The notes under the pieces were generated by a model that saw only the letters and a program-made list of their open reading frames with translations, did no database searches and was not told the origin of the DNA. Positions 1 through 5,327 of a DNA stretch of 9,602 nt are shown here, piece after piece; positions within the stretch are counted from its first letter, which is position 1; each line of letters starts with the position of its first letter. The DNA lies in contig JAOPZU010000023.1 of NCBI GenBank assembly GCA_025963955.1, positions 1-9,602 of the forward strand, given 5' to 3'. A program made the position numbers and the translations under genes. This DNA comes from Solirubrobacterales bacterium. GTDB taxonomy: Bacteria; Actinomycetota; Thermoleophilia; Solirubrobacterales; Solirubrobacteraceae.

Positions 1-654
1 CACCGCGATCTCCAGCTCAGCGGCCGGATGGTTTCGAGCCTTGTCGGGCGCCGTATAGAACGTCGAGAAGTGCCGGCCGATGATCTCACCGGGCTCGTAT
101 CCCTTCAGGTGTTCGGCGCCCGCGTTCCAGGACAAGATGTGCCCCGCCGGATCGAGCATGAAGATCGCGTAGTCACGCACACTGGAAACGAGCCGGCGGA
201 ACTCGCCCAACTGCTTGTTGGTGACCTCGAGCTCAAGCGCCTTCGCGCGTGTCTGCTCCTCGACGAGCTTTCGCACCGTCAGGTCACGGCTCACCTTCCC
301 GAACCCCACGTGCTCGCCCACCTCGTCGTAGACCGCCGTGATGACGACGTTGGCCCAAAAACGCGTGCCGTCTCTCCGGACCCGCCACCCCTCCTCCTCG
401 TAGCGGCCATCACGCATGGCCAACCGCAACTCCTCCGCGGGATGCTCCCGGACCTTGTCCTCCTCCGTGTAGAACGTCGAGAAGTGCCGCCCGACGATCT
501 CCTGCCGGCTGTAGCCCTTCATGCGCTCCGCTCCGGCGTTCCAGGTGAGCACCACACCGTTCGGGCTGAGCATGAAGATCGCGTAATCGCTGGCGCTGGA
601 GACCAGCAAGGCCAGCTGACGTTCCTCGCTCCACTTCCCGTTCGAGCCGCCCAT
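1..654 (-). CDS. Tandem-PAS sensor protein, N-terminal part (cut by left window edge)
   Basis: The first 218 residues are visible and the frame is still open at base 1. PAS domain 1 spans about residues 19-88, with the core DYAIFML and WNAGAE..KGY..EIVGRHFSTFYT. A PAC-like strand region follows (about 89-130: DGTRFWANVVITAVYDE, GFGKVSRDLT). A helical linker rich in charged residues (131-155) leads to a second PAS domain (157 to the edge) that repeats the same core. By my count about two thirds of aligned residues are identical between the two, so they look like an internal duplication. PAS domains sense ligands or redox state and pass the signal to an output module. That module, probably a histidine kinase or GGDEF/EAL domain, lies outside the window. 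There is no membrane segment or signal peptide, so this is probably a cytosolic sensor. The ATG at 654 is the only start codon after an upstream in-frame stop. It is divergent from the GST-like gene. Confidence 0.9.
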   Translation of the reverse strand, partial: MGGSNGKWSEERQLALLVSSASDYAIFMLSPNGVVLTWNAGAERMKGYSRQEIVGRHFSTFYTEEDKVREHPAEELRLAMRDGRYEEEGWRVRRDGTRFWANVVITAVYDEVGEHVGFGKVSRDLTVRKLVEEQTRAKALELEVTNKQLGEFRRLVSSVRDYAIFMLDPAGHILSWNAGAEHLKGYEPGEIIGRHFSTFYTAPDKARNHPAAELEIAV

Positions 655-660
655 GCCACC

Positions 661-666
661 AATGTA
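661..666 (-). promoter_or_regulatory. Possible leaderless -10 box of the PAS gene
   Basis: On the minus strand TACATT fits the actinobacterial TANNNT -10 pattern and lies exactly 6 nt before the ATG at 654. That spacing would put the transcription start on the A of the start codon. No convincing -35 is seen 17 bp upstream. The GGTGG between box and ATG could instead act as a weak ribosome binding site, so this is only a candidate. Confidence 0.4.
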
Positions 667-670
667 GTCA

Positions 671-691
671 GGGCAGCCGCCGGCACTGCCC
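671..691. promoter_or_regulatory. Inverted repeat in the PAS/GST divergent gap
   Basis: GGGCAG (671-676) and CTGCCC (686-691) form perfect 6-bp arms around a 9-nt centre. The repeat lies in the 81-bp gap between two divergent genes, just upstream of the -10-like box of the PAS gene. It may be an operator for a dimeric regulator or only a chance GC-rich repeat. Confidence 0.3.
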
Positions 692-712
692 GGCGCCTTC
701 CGACCGGCCGGC

Positions 713-734
713 GCTGAGGGGTAGGGTGCTCAGC
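713..734 (+). promoter_or_regulatory. Inverted repeat enclosing the GST gene's -10/RBS region
   Basis: GCTGAG (713-718) and CTCAGC (729-734) are perfect 6-bp arms around a 10-nt centre that holds TAGGGT (722-727). The centre can be read as a TANNNT -10 box 8 nt before the ATG at 736, or as an AGGG ribosome binding site (723-726, 9 nt before ATG). Either way the arms flank the initiation signal, so a bound repressor or an RNA hairpin here would block expression. Confidence 0.35.
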
Positions 735-735
735 C

Positions 736-1533
736 ATGGTCAACACCGTGACGCTGTACGGGATGAAGCACTCCCACCCCGTCCTCGCCGCACGGCTGAT
801 GCTGCGACGTAAGGGCATCTCCTACAACACCCGCGACATCCTCCCTGGGCTGCACGCGGCGGTCGTTCGCTTCGCCGGGTTCCCGGGGCCCACGGTTCCC
901 GCGATGCAACTGGGCGGTCACAAGGTGCAGGGCACGCTCGACATCTCGCGCGCCCTCGACGAGGCGTTCCCGCAGTCACCGCTGTTCCCCGCCGACCCCG
1001 CCCAGCGCGCGGCCGTCGAGGAGGCCGAGCGCTGGGCGCACGAGCACCTGCAGCCGATCGCCATGCGCGTCTTCCGCTGGGCGGGCGAGACCGACAACGG
1101 CGTCAGGGCGTGGATGGCCAGTGAGGTCATGCACTGGCCCGCGGCAGACGTCCTCGGCTACGGGTTCAAGCCCGTGATGATGTACTGGGCGCGCGTGGTC
1201 AACGCGCGCGCCGACCAGGTGCGCAACGACCTCGGGGACCTTCCGGCGCGCCTCGAGCACGCCGACCAGCTCATGCACGACGGCGTCATCGGCAGCGACG
1301 AGCTCAACGCCGCTGACTGCCAGGTCTACGCCTCCCTCCGCCTGCTCGCCGCCCACGAGGACCTGCACCCGCTTGTCACCTCCTACCACTGTGGCCGCCG
1401 CGCGCTGGAGCTCGTACCCGACTTCCCGATCGCTGCCGCGGGCGAGCGCCCAGCCACCTCGGTCCCCGCAGCGCTGCCCACCCAGTGGCTGCCCGTGGGG
1501 GCTGGGAATGTGGTCGCTGTGGCCCGGGCGTGA
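736..1533 (+). CDS. Glutathione S-transferase-fold protein
   Basis: A 265-residue protein with the two-domain GST layout. Residues 1-80 are a thioredoxin-fold domain: strand VTLYGMKHSHP, then a helix, then GPTVPAMQLGG with the conserved cis-proline before a strand, then GTLDISRALDEAFP where family members usually carry the thiol-binding Ser/Asp turn. Residues about 85-235 form the all-alpha C-terminal domain. The glutaredoxin-type Cys is absent: the active-site stretch at residues 12-15 reads HSHP, leaving Ser13 or His as possible catalytic side chains. Most actinobacteria use mycothiol rather than glutathione, so the thiol substrate is uncertain and a non-GSH role is possible. The start at 736 has AGGG 9 nt upstream. 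It is transcribed alone, divergent from the PAS gene and convergent with the winged-helix gene. Fold call is good; specific function is unknown. Confidence 0.82.
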   Translation: MVNTVTLYGMKHSHPVLAARLMLRRKGISYNTRDILPGLHAAVVRFAGFPGPTVPAMQLGGHKVQGTLDISRALDEAFPQSPLFPADPAQRAAVEEAERWAHEHLQPIAMRVFRWAGETDNGVRAWMASEVMHWPAADVLGYGFKPVMMYWARVVNARADQVRNDLGDLPARLEHADQLMHDGVIGSDELNAADCQVYASLRLLAAHEDLHPLVTSYHCGRRALELVPDFPIAAAGERPATSVPAALPTQWLPVGAGNVVAVARA

Positions 1534-1563
1534 CCGCGGGAGGGCAGCCACCGACTCACCGGA

Positions 1564-1579
1564 CGGCGCGAACACGCCG
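1564..1579. terminator. Weak hairpin between convergent genes
   Basis: CGGCG (1564-1568) and CGCCG (1575-1579) can pair around a 6-nt loop in the 63-bp gap between the convergent GST and winged-helix genes. A longer outer pairing, GGCCCGGG (1521-1528) with CCCGGGCC (1580-1587), is also possible. Neither has a T tract. The position fits a shared terminator but the evidence is structural only. Confidence 0.25.
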
Positions 1580-1596
1580 CCCGGGCCCAGGAACGT

Positions 1597-2028
1597 CTAG
1601 CTCGCGGTGACGGCGTGCAGCTCCGTGCCGCTCTTCCGAAGCGCACCGGCAGCGAGGAGCTTGCGCACCGGCTGGTAGAGACCGTTGGCCTCAACACCCA
1701 GACGCTCACCGAGGTCCTTCACCGTCAACCCGGGGTTCTGCGCCACGAGGCGCTGAATCTCCTCCGCGCGACCGCCGCGCGGAGCGCGAGAGGCGCCAGC
1801 CTTCTTGGTCCTGTTCGGCGCGGAGCGGCTGCGACGCGGCTTCCCCGCGGCTTTCGGCGTGCTTGACCCAGCGGTCGAGCTGGTGGCAGCCGGTGCCGTA
1901 CCGGCGCTCAGCCCGCGGCGCTCGAGCTCGGCGACGAGCTCACGGTGTTCCTGCACCAGCGGCTCGAGCTCGCGCACTCGAGCGATCAAGCGCTGCTCGG
2001 CCTGCTGAAGTTCTTCAAGGACAGTCAT
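1597..2028 (-). CDS. Coiled-coil / winged-helix DNA-binding protein with basic linker
   Basis: A 143-residue protein in three parts. Residues 4-38 are a charged heptad-like helix (LEELQQAEQRLIARVRELEPLV), probably a dimerising coiled coil. Residues 39-88 are a low-complexity Ala/Ser/Pro linker ending in a cluster of Lys and Arg (KPRRSRS, RTKKAG, APRGGR), reminiscent of histone H1 tails or AT-hooks. Residues 88-143 form a small winged helix: EEIQRLVAQNPGLTVKDLGERLGV is the helix-turn-helix, followed by a wing ending LRKSGTELHAV. I infer a DNA-binding regulator or nucleoid-associated protein; targets are unknown. The frame is open further upstream, but the ATG at 2028 is preferred because GGAGA lies 6 nt before it and the coiled coil begins there. 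It follows the exported-protein gene on the same strand but appears to have its own promoter. Confidence 0.8.
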   Translation of the reverse strand: MTVLEELQQAEQRLIARVRELEPLVQEHRELVAELERRGLSAGTAPAATSSTAGSSTPKAAGKPRRSRSAPNRTKKAGASRAPRGGRAEEIQRLVAQNPGLTVKDLGERLGVEANGLYQPVRKLLAAGALRKSGTELHAVTAS

Positions 2029-2065
2029 GGTGATTCTCCGCAACGGGGACAAAAGTGAGACACCC

Positions 2066-2094
2066 ATCCTAGGCCGGCCGGTCAGCCAAGCGAA
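2066..2094 (-). promoter_or_regulatory. Candidate promoter of the winged-helix gene
   Basis: On the minus strand TTCGCT (2094-2089) and TAGGAT (2071-2066) are separated by 17 bp. TAGGAT fits TANNNT; the -35 match is poor. Transcription would begin near 2059, giving a leader of about 30 nt that carries the GGAGA ribosome binding site. Unlike several neighbours, this gene therefore looks conventionally led. Confidence 0.4.
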
Positions 2095-2140
2095 CACCTG
2101 CACCCGGACGCCCACGTCGGTCGCACTCGCGCGCCGGCCG

Positions 2141-2170
2141 CTGATCTCACAGCCGCTGGTCTCACAGCCG
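2141..2170. repeat. Two tandem copies of a 15-bp repeat
   Basis: CTGATCTCACAGCCG (2141-2155) is followed directly by CTGGTCTCACAGCCG (2156-2170), with one difference in 15. A related GTGAGAC in the opposite orientation sits at 2056-2062, next to the -10 box of the winged-helix gene. The pair lies about 50-75 bp upstream of that box. It could be an iteron-like binding site or the footprint of a small duplication. Confidence 0.6.
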
Positions 2171-2197
2171 CGGGCCAGGGAGTGTGAGCCACGGCTG
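2165..2197 (-). terminator. Possible hairpin after the exported-protein gene
   Basis: On the minus strand CAGCCG (2197-2192) could pair with CGGCTG (2170-2165) around a 21-nt loop, starting 5 nt after the stop codon of the exported-protein gene. There is no U tract and the loop is long, so this is a weak call. One arm overlaps the 15-bp tandem repeat. Confidence 0.18.
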
Positions 2198-2202
2198 GTC
2201 CC

Positions 2203-2865
2203 TCAGCGGTAGGGGGACGCCGGCTCCGCCGTGCCGTGCTTGGATGGCGTGTGGCCCTCGACGCGATCCAGCGCGCGCTCCAAACGGAACAGGCCGCCGG
2301 CCTCGTCGTTCCAGCTGCTCTCAGCGGCGTCGGCGGCGGCCTGCACGGCACTTGCGAAGGAGTCACAGGCGTGGCTGCGGATGGCCACCGTGATCGAGTC
2401 CCACTTGTCGAACTCGGCGTCGTGCTGCGGGGTGACGTCGTCGAGAATGCCTTCGCCGAGCGCCAGATCCGCGTTCGCGGCCTTGCGGTCCTTGGTCGAC
2501 GCCGGCAGCTTCGCCTTCTTCACGAGGCTGAGGAAGGTCTTCAGCTGGCTGTTGTACCTGCGAAGCGCCGTCACCTCACGGTCGACGCGCGTGGCGACCG
2601 CGTCCGTTCCTGGGAAACCAGAGCCGTCGGACTCCTCCTCCTTGCAGACCGTCGGCCCGACGCTCCGGATCTCCGCGACGAACCCCTTGATGTCGTTCCG
2701 CGTGGCGTTGTGACGCTTGATCGCGGTGTCGAGCGTGAACTGGTTGAGCACGTCGGTCCGCGGGGCCGGCGGCTTCGCCGCCTTGCCGGCATCCGCGCCG
2801 GCGACGTGCCCGCTGAACGCGACGCTGGCCGCGAGGACGGTCCTGACGAGGTACGCGCGATGCAT
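2203..2865 (-). CDS. Exported protein of unknown function
   Basis: A 220-residue protein whose family I do not recognise. Residues 1-26 look like a Sec signal peptide: a basic N-terminus (MHRAYLVR), a hydrophobic core (TVLAASVAFSGHVAG) and a small-residue cleavage region (GADA). The mature part is mostly predicted helix rich in Ala, Asp, Glu and Lys (TAIKRHNATRNDIKGFVAEI, VTALRRYNSQLKTFLSLVKKAK, ASAVQAAADAAESSWNDEAGGLFRLERALDRVEG). It has only two cysteines, Cys74 and Cys167, which could form one disulphide outside the membrane. I chose the ATG at 2865 because the signal peptide starts there; a GTG one codon upstream (2868) is almost as good and sits 7 nt after a -10-like GATACT. The frame extends further upstream, but that part has no signal-peptide character. 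It lies 121 bp after the cytoplasmic DUF2236 gene on the same strand, apparently with its own promoter. Confidence 0.75.
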   Translation of the reverse strand: MHRAYLVRTVLAASVAFSGHVAGADAGKAAKPPAPRTDVLNQFTLDTAIKRHNATRNDIKGFVAEIRSVGPTVCKEEESDGSGFPGTDAVATRVDREVTALRRYNSQLKTFLSLVKKAKLPASTKDRKAANADLALGEGILDDVTPQHDAEFDKWDSITVAIRSHACDSFASAVQAAADAAESSWNDEAGGLFRLERALDRVEGHTPSKHGTAEPASPYR

Positions 2866-2875
2866 CACAACTCTG

Positions 2876-2905
2876 AGTATCACCGACTCCACACGCTCTT
2901 CGCAA
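2876..2905 (-). promoter_or_regulatory. Candidate promoter of the exported-protein gene
   Basis: On the minus strand TTGCGA (2905-2900, 4/6 to TTGACA) and GATACT (2881-2876, 4/6 to TATAAT) are separated by 18 bp. Transcription would start close to the GTG/ATG pair at 2868/2865, giving an almost leaderless transcript. Confidence 0.4.
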
Positions 2906-2986
2906 CGCCGCGCCCGGATTGCCTGAGGCGGGACCGGTGCGCACGAGCGGCTCCTGGGACCGCCTGATGTCAGCGTCTCGTCTGGT

Positions 2987-3874
2987 TCAGACGACGGGCC
3001 GCCCACTCCGCAGTCGCCGGCGGACGTCCCACAGGTACGCGTTCATCGGCAGCTGCCGGACGAGACCTGGCGTGTGCCGGTTGAGGCGGGCCAGCGCGCG
3101 CGCGAGGCGCTCGAAGCGGCGCTGGTCCTTGGCGGTCCAGGGCAGTCCGAGCTCGCGGCGGAACGACTCCGGGAGGAAGCCGAGCGTCAGCGTGGAGAGC
3201 ACATTTCCGGCGGTCCTCCTCAGGGGCGCGGGATATCCGGCCAGCAGGGTCAGCCGCTGCAGGTATCGGCGGGAGACGTCGTCCATCCGCACCTGCGCGA
3301 GCCCTTGCTCCCAGTAGACCTCGAAGGCTTCGCGATCAGCCGGCCACATGCCCTCACGAACCTGCAACGTGGTGCCGAACCGTTCAGCCCAGCGGTAGCA
3401 GGCGTCGAGCTCGGCCTGGTCCAGCTCGGGGTAGAGCCACCGCAGCGTGTCTTCGGTGCCGCGCCAGAGGCAGGCGGCGACCCACAGCTGCAGCTCGGCG
3501 TCGAACGCGTTGTAGGTGACCTCGGAGGCCGGCCCGGACCGCACCTGCCGGTGCTGCTTGTTGATCTCGTGGCGCAGCCTGCGGCGCTCCTCGTCGGAAC
3601 CGTGGGTCGCGATCACGAGAAACTGCATGGTGGTGCGCAGGCGCTTCACCGGGTGCTTGTCCACCCGGCCACTGTCCACGGTGGACTCGGCGACGCCGCG
3701 TCCCACGGGCAAGCGCGCGAGCTGCATGATCACGTTGGCGTTGCCCAGCGCGAGGGGGCCGAGCGCGTCCAACGCCAGCCGCATCCCGCGCGGAGGCGTC
3801 GGCCGGGCGTCTGACGCGGGCACCGCGCACGTGGAGGCGGTCTGCGGCGCCGGGGCGGAAGAGGACGCGGGCAT
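2987..3874 (-). CDS. Oxygenase MpaB family (DUF2236) protein, cytoplasmic
   Basis: A 295-residue DUF2236 protein, the superfamily that includes fungal MpaB and bacterial latex clearing protein. These use b-type haem to cleave double bonds or oxidise lipophilic substrates. Family marks include LDALGPLALGNANVIMQLARLPVGRGVAES at the N-terminal end (residues about 35-64). Arg78 and Thr82 sit in the pattern KRLRTT, where Lcp has its haem-pocket Arg-x3-Thr. INKQHRQV contains His108, the likely axial haem ligand. YNAFDAELQLWVAACLW follows, then a helical C-terminal half (AERFGTTLQVREGMWP, LLAGYPAPLRRTAGNV). There is no signal peptide or membrane helix, so it is probably intracellular. Two starts are possible: ATG 3874, chosen because it gives a usual family length, or ATG 3784 (Met31), just before the conserved domain; neither has a clear ribosome binding site. 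It is divergent from the Lcp-like gene. The substrate is unknown. Confidence 0.85.
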   Translation of the reverse strand: MPASSSAPAPQTASTCAVPASDARPTPPRGMRLALDALGPLALGNANVIMQLARLPVGRGVAESTVDSGRVDKHPVKRLRTTMQFLVIATHGSDEERRRLRHEINKQHRQVRSGPASEVTYNAFDAELQLWVAACLWRGTEDTLRWLYPELDQAELDACYRWAERFGTTLQVREGMWPADREAFEVYWEQGLAQVRMDDVSRRYLQRLTLLAGYPAPLRRTAGNVLSTLTLGFLPESFRRELGLPWTAKDQRRFERLARALARLNRHTPGLVRQLPMNAYLWDVRRRLRSGRPVV

Positions 3875-3961
3875 CCGCAGATGGTGGCGGATGCGCGGAC
3901 GGCGCCGGTGTGTCGTGACCACCCTTCGTGGCGGGCGTGCGGTGGCCAGTCCCCCACCCGT

Positions 3962-3993
3962 TGCCACCACCTCCCCTGCGGTTGACGGTGGCA
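3962..3993. promoter_or_regulatory. Inverted repeat spanning the -35 of the Lcp-like gene
   Basis: TGCCACC (3962-3968) and GGTGGCA (3987-3993) are perfect 7-bp arms with an 18-nt centre. The right arm overlaps the last base of the TTGACG -35 box at 3982-3987. A regulator bound here would directly affect the promoter of the Lcp-like gene and possibly the divergent DUF2236 gene. Confidence 0.35.
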
Positions 3994-4010
3994 CGTTGCC
4001 GCTATACGGT
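3982..4010 (+). promoter_or_regulatory. Promoter of the Lcp-like oxygenase gene
   Basis: TTGACG (3982-3987) matches the -35 consensus at 5 of 6 positions. TACGGT (4005-4010) lies 17 bp further on and fits TANNNT; TATACG (4003-4008, 15-bp spacing) is an alternative. Transcription would start near 4017, leaving about 66 nt of leader before the ATG at 4083. This is the best -35/-10 pair I found in the window. Confidence 0.55.
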
Positions 4011-4027
4011 CGCACCCAACGCACGTT

Positions 4028-4045
4028 ACGAAACAAGCGTTTTGT
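4028..4045. promoter_or_regulatory. Operator-like inverted repeat in the Lcp-like gene leader
   Basis: ACGAAAC (4028-4034) and GTTTTGT (4039-4045) are near-perfect inverted arms (6 of 7) around AAGC. The site is AT-rich in a GC-rich setting. It lies about 10-30 bp after the predicted transcription start, a classic position for a repressor that blocks elongation or initiation. TetR-type operators often look like this, but the cognate protein is not shown by the sequence. Confidence 0.45.
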
Positions 4046-4082
4046 CCTTGTCAGGTCGATCCAGAGCGAAAGAGCATCAGAG

Positions 4083-5306
4083 ATGACACAGACGTCTGCC
4101 GGTCGCAGCATGAGTCGACGGAGCTTCCTCAGCGCCGGCGCAGCCGTCGGCGCCGGCTTGGTCCTGCCGAGCTGGTCGTGGGCCGGCGCCCCGTCCATGG
4201 CGGGACCGGGCAGCGCGACGCCACCCTGGAAGGTGTGGGATCGCGAGGCCGACGCCGTGGTTGCCGCGGTGATCGAACGCGGCGAGGTGCCGGCGGTCAA
4301 CGCGCTCCTGCGCACCTGGACCAAGAACGGGCAGGCGCTTCCCTTCGGCCTGCCCCGGGACCTTCGCGACTTCATCGAGCACGCGCGGCAGCTGCCGTCC
4401 TGGACCGACACCGCGAAGCTCAGGGCGGCTGTCACCTTCAACAAGCGGCGCGGCACCTACCTCGGCGCCGCCTACGGGTTCACCAGCGGCATGATGAGCA
4501 CGGTCATTCCCCACGAGGCTCGCGCCGTCTACTACTCGAAGGGGGGCGCGGACATGAAGCGCCGCATCTCCCGTACCGCGAAGTTCGGCTACGACATCGG
4601 CTCGCTCGGCGCCTTCCACGACCCGAGCGGCGAGATGATCGTCACCTGCGTCAAGACGCGCCTGGCCCACGCCGGGGTGCGGCACCTGCTGCCGCAGTCC
4701 CCCCACTGGAAGGGAGCGGCCGACGAGAAGATCCCGATCAGCCAGCGCGACATCCTGGTCACCTGGCACAGCCTGCCGACCTCGGTGATGCGCTCGCTGA
4801 AGCAGTGGGGCGTGAAGGTCGGCGCGGCCGAGGGCGACGCCTTCCTGCACTCCTGGCAGGTCGCTGCGCACATGCTCGGCGTGCATGACCACTACATCCC
4901 CGCGACGTGGGACGCGGCCTACGCACAGGCGCCGCAGATCCTCGACCCGGTCCTGGCGCCGACCCCGGAAGGCGTCAAGCTCGCCGACATCCTGCTCGAC
5001 CTCGCCTCCGGCATCGACGGCGGCACCGTGAGCCGGCCGTTCCTGGAGTCGCTCACGCGCTACAACCTCGGCGACCGGATCGCGGGCTGGCTGAACGTCC
5101 CGCGCCACCCCGGCCAGGACGAGGCGCTGGCCGCCGCCTGGCCTCGGTTCGTCGGCCTCAAGGAGGCCGGCCTCGAGCTTCCTGGGTCTAGCGACCTGTA
5201 CTGGGCCTTCGACGAGATCCTCCGGCAGGGCGCCCTGTGGTTCCTGGGCGACGGCGAGCAACTCTCGATCGAGATCCCCGACACGAACAACCCGAAGCTT
5301 CCCTGA
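4083..5306 (+). CDS. lcp: Tat-exported latex clearing protein-like rubber oxygenase (DUF2236)
   Basis: A 407-residue protein, about the length of characterised Lcp from Streptomyces sp. K30. Residues 1-36 are a Tat signal: SRRSFLS (11-17), a hydrophobic AGAAVGAGLVLP and a small-residue cleavage region (SWAGA). The core shows features I associate with Lcp: MMSTVIPHEARAVYYSKGG, RTAKFGYDIGS, GEMIVTCVKTRLAHAGVRHLLPQSP, IPISQRDILVTWHSLPT, FLHSWQVAAHMLGV and YIPATWDAA. By spacing, Glu145, Arg161, Thr165 and His196 correspond to Lcp K30 Glu148, Arg164, Thr168 and axial haem ligand His198; the Lys167 position is Arg164 here. Lcp is a b-type-haem dioxygenase that cleaves cis-1,4-polyisoprene outside the cell into oligo-isoprenoids with aldehyde and keto ends. 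The start at 4083 has AAAGAG 8 nt upstream; Met10 is an alternative but lacks a ribosome binding site. It is divergent from a second DUF2236 gene and convergent with a PucR-like regulator. Family is solid; rubber as the true substrate is inference. Confidence 0.88.
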   Translation: MTQTSAGRSMSRRSFLSAGAAVGAGLVLPSWSWAGAPSMAGPGSATPPWKVWDREADAVVAAVIERGEVPAVNALLRTWTKNGQALPFGLPRDLRDFIEHARQLPSWTDTAKLRAAVTFNKRRGTYLGAAYGFTSGMMSTVIPHEARAVYYSKGGADMKRRISRTAKFGYDIGSLGAFHDPSGEMIVTCVKTRLAHAGVRHLLPQSPHWKGAADEKIPISQRDILVTWHSLPTSVMRSLKQWGVKVGAAEGDAFLHSWQVAAHMLGVHDHYIPATWDAAYAQAPQILDPVLAPTPEGVKLADILLDLASGIDGGTVSRPFLESLTRYNLGDRIAGWLNVPRHPGQDEALAAAWPRFVGLKEAGLELPGSSDLYWAFDEILRQGALWFLGDGEQLSIEIPDTNNPKLP

Positions 5307-5327
5307 GCCCAGGTTCGACGACCGCGA

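Noticed and set aside
1373..1600. Small plus-strand frame over the end of the GST gene
   Set aside because: Overlaps the GST C-terminal coding region in another frame and is Pro/Arg/Ser-rich with no recognisable feature.
3516..4082. N-terminal extension of the Lcp-like protein upstream of 4083
   Set aside because: It would overlap the divergent DUF2236 gene and bury the Tat signal, promoter and operator-like repeat inside coding sequence.
3875..4456. N-terminal extension of the cytoplasmic DUF2236 protein upstream of 3874
   Set aside because: It would run antisense through the Lcp-like gene start and add sequence with no family resemblance. Known relatives begin near the LDALGPLALGNANV block.
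4077..5261. Long minus-strand open frame opposite the Lcp-like gene
   Set aside because: Low-complexity Arg/Gly/Ala/Val-rich translation with no motifs. The plus-strand frame carries the conserved oxygenase residues.
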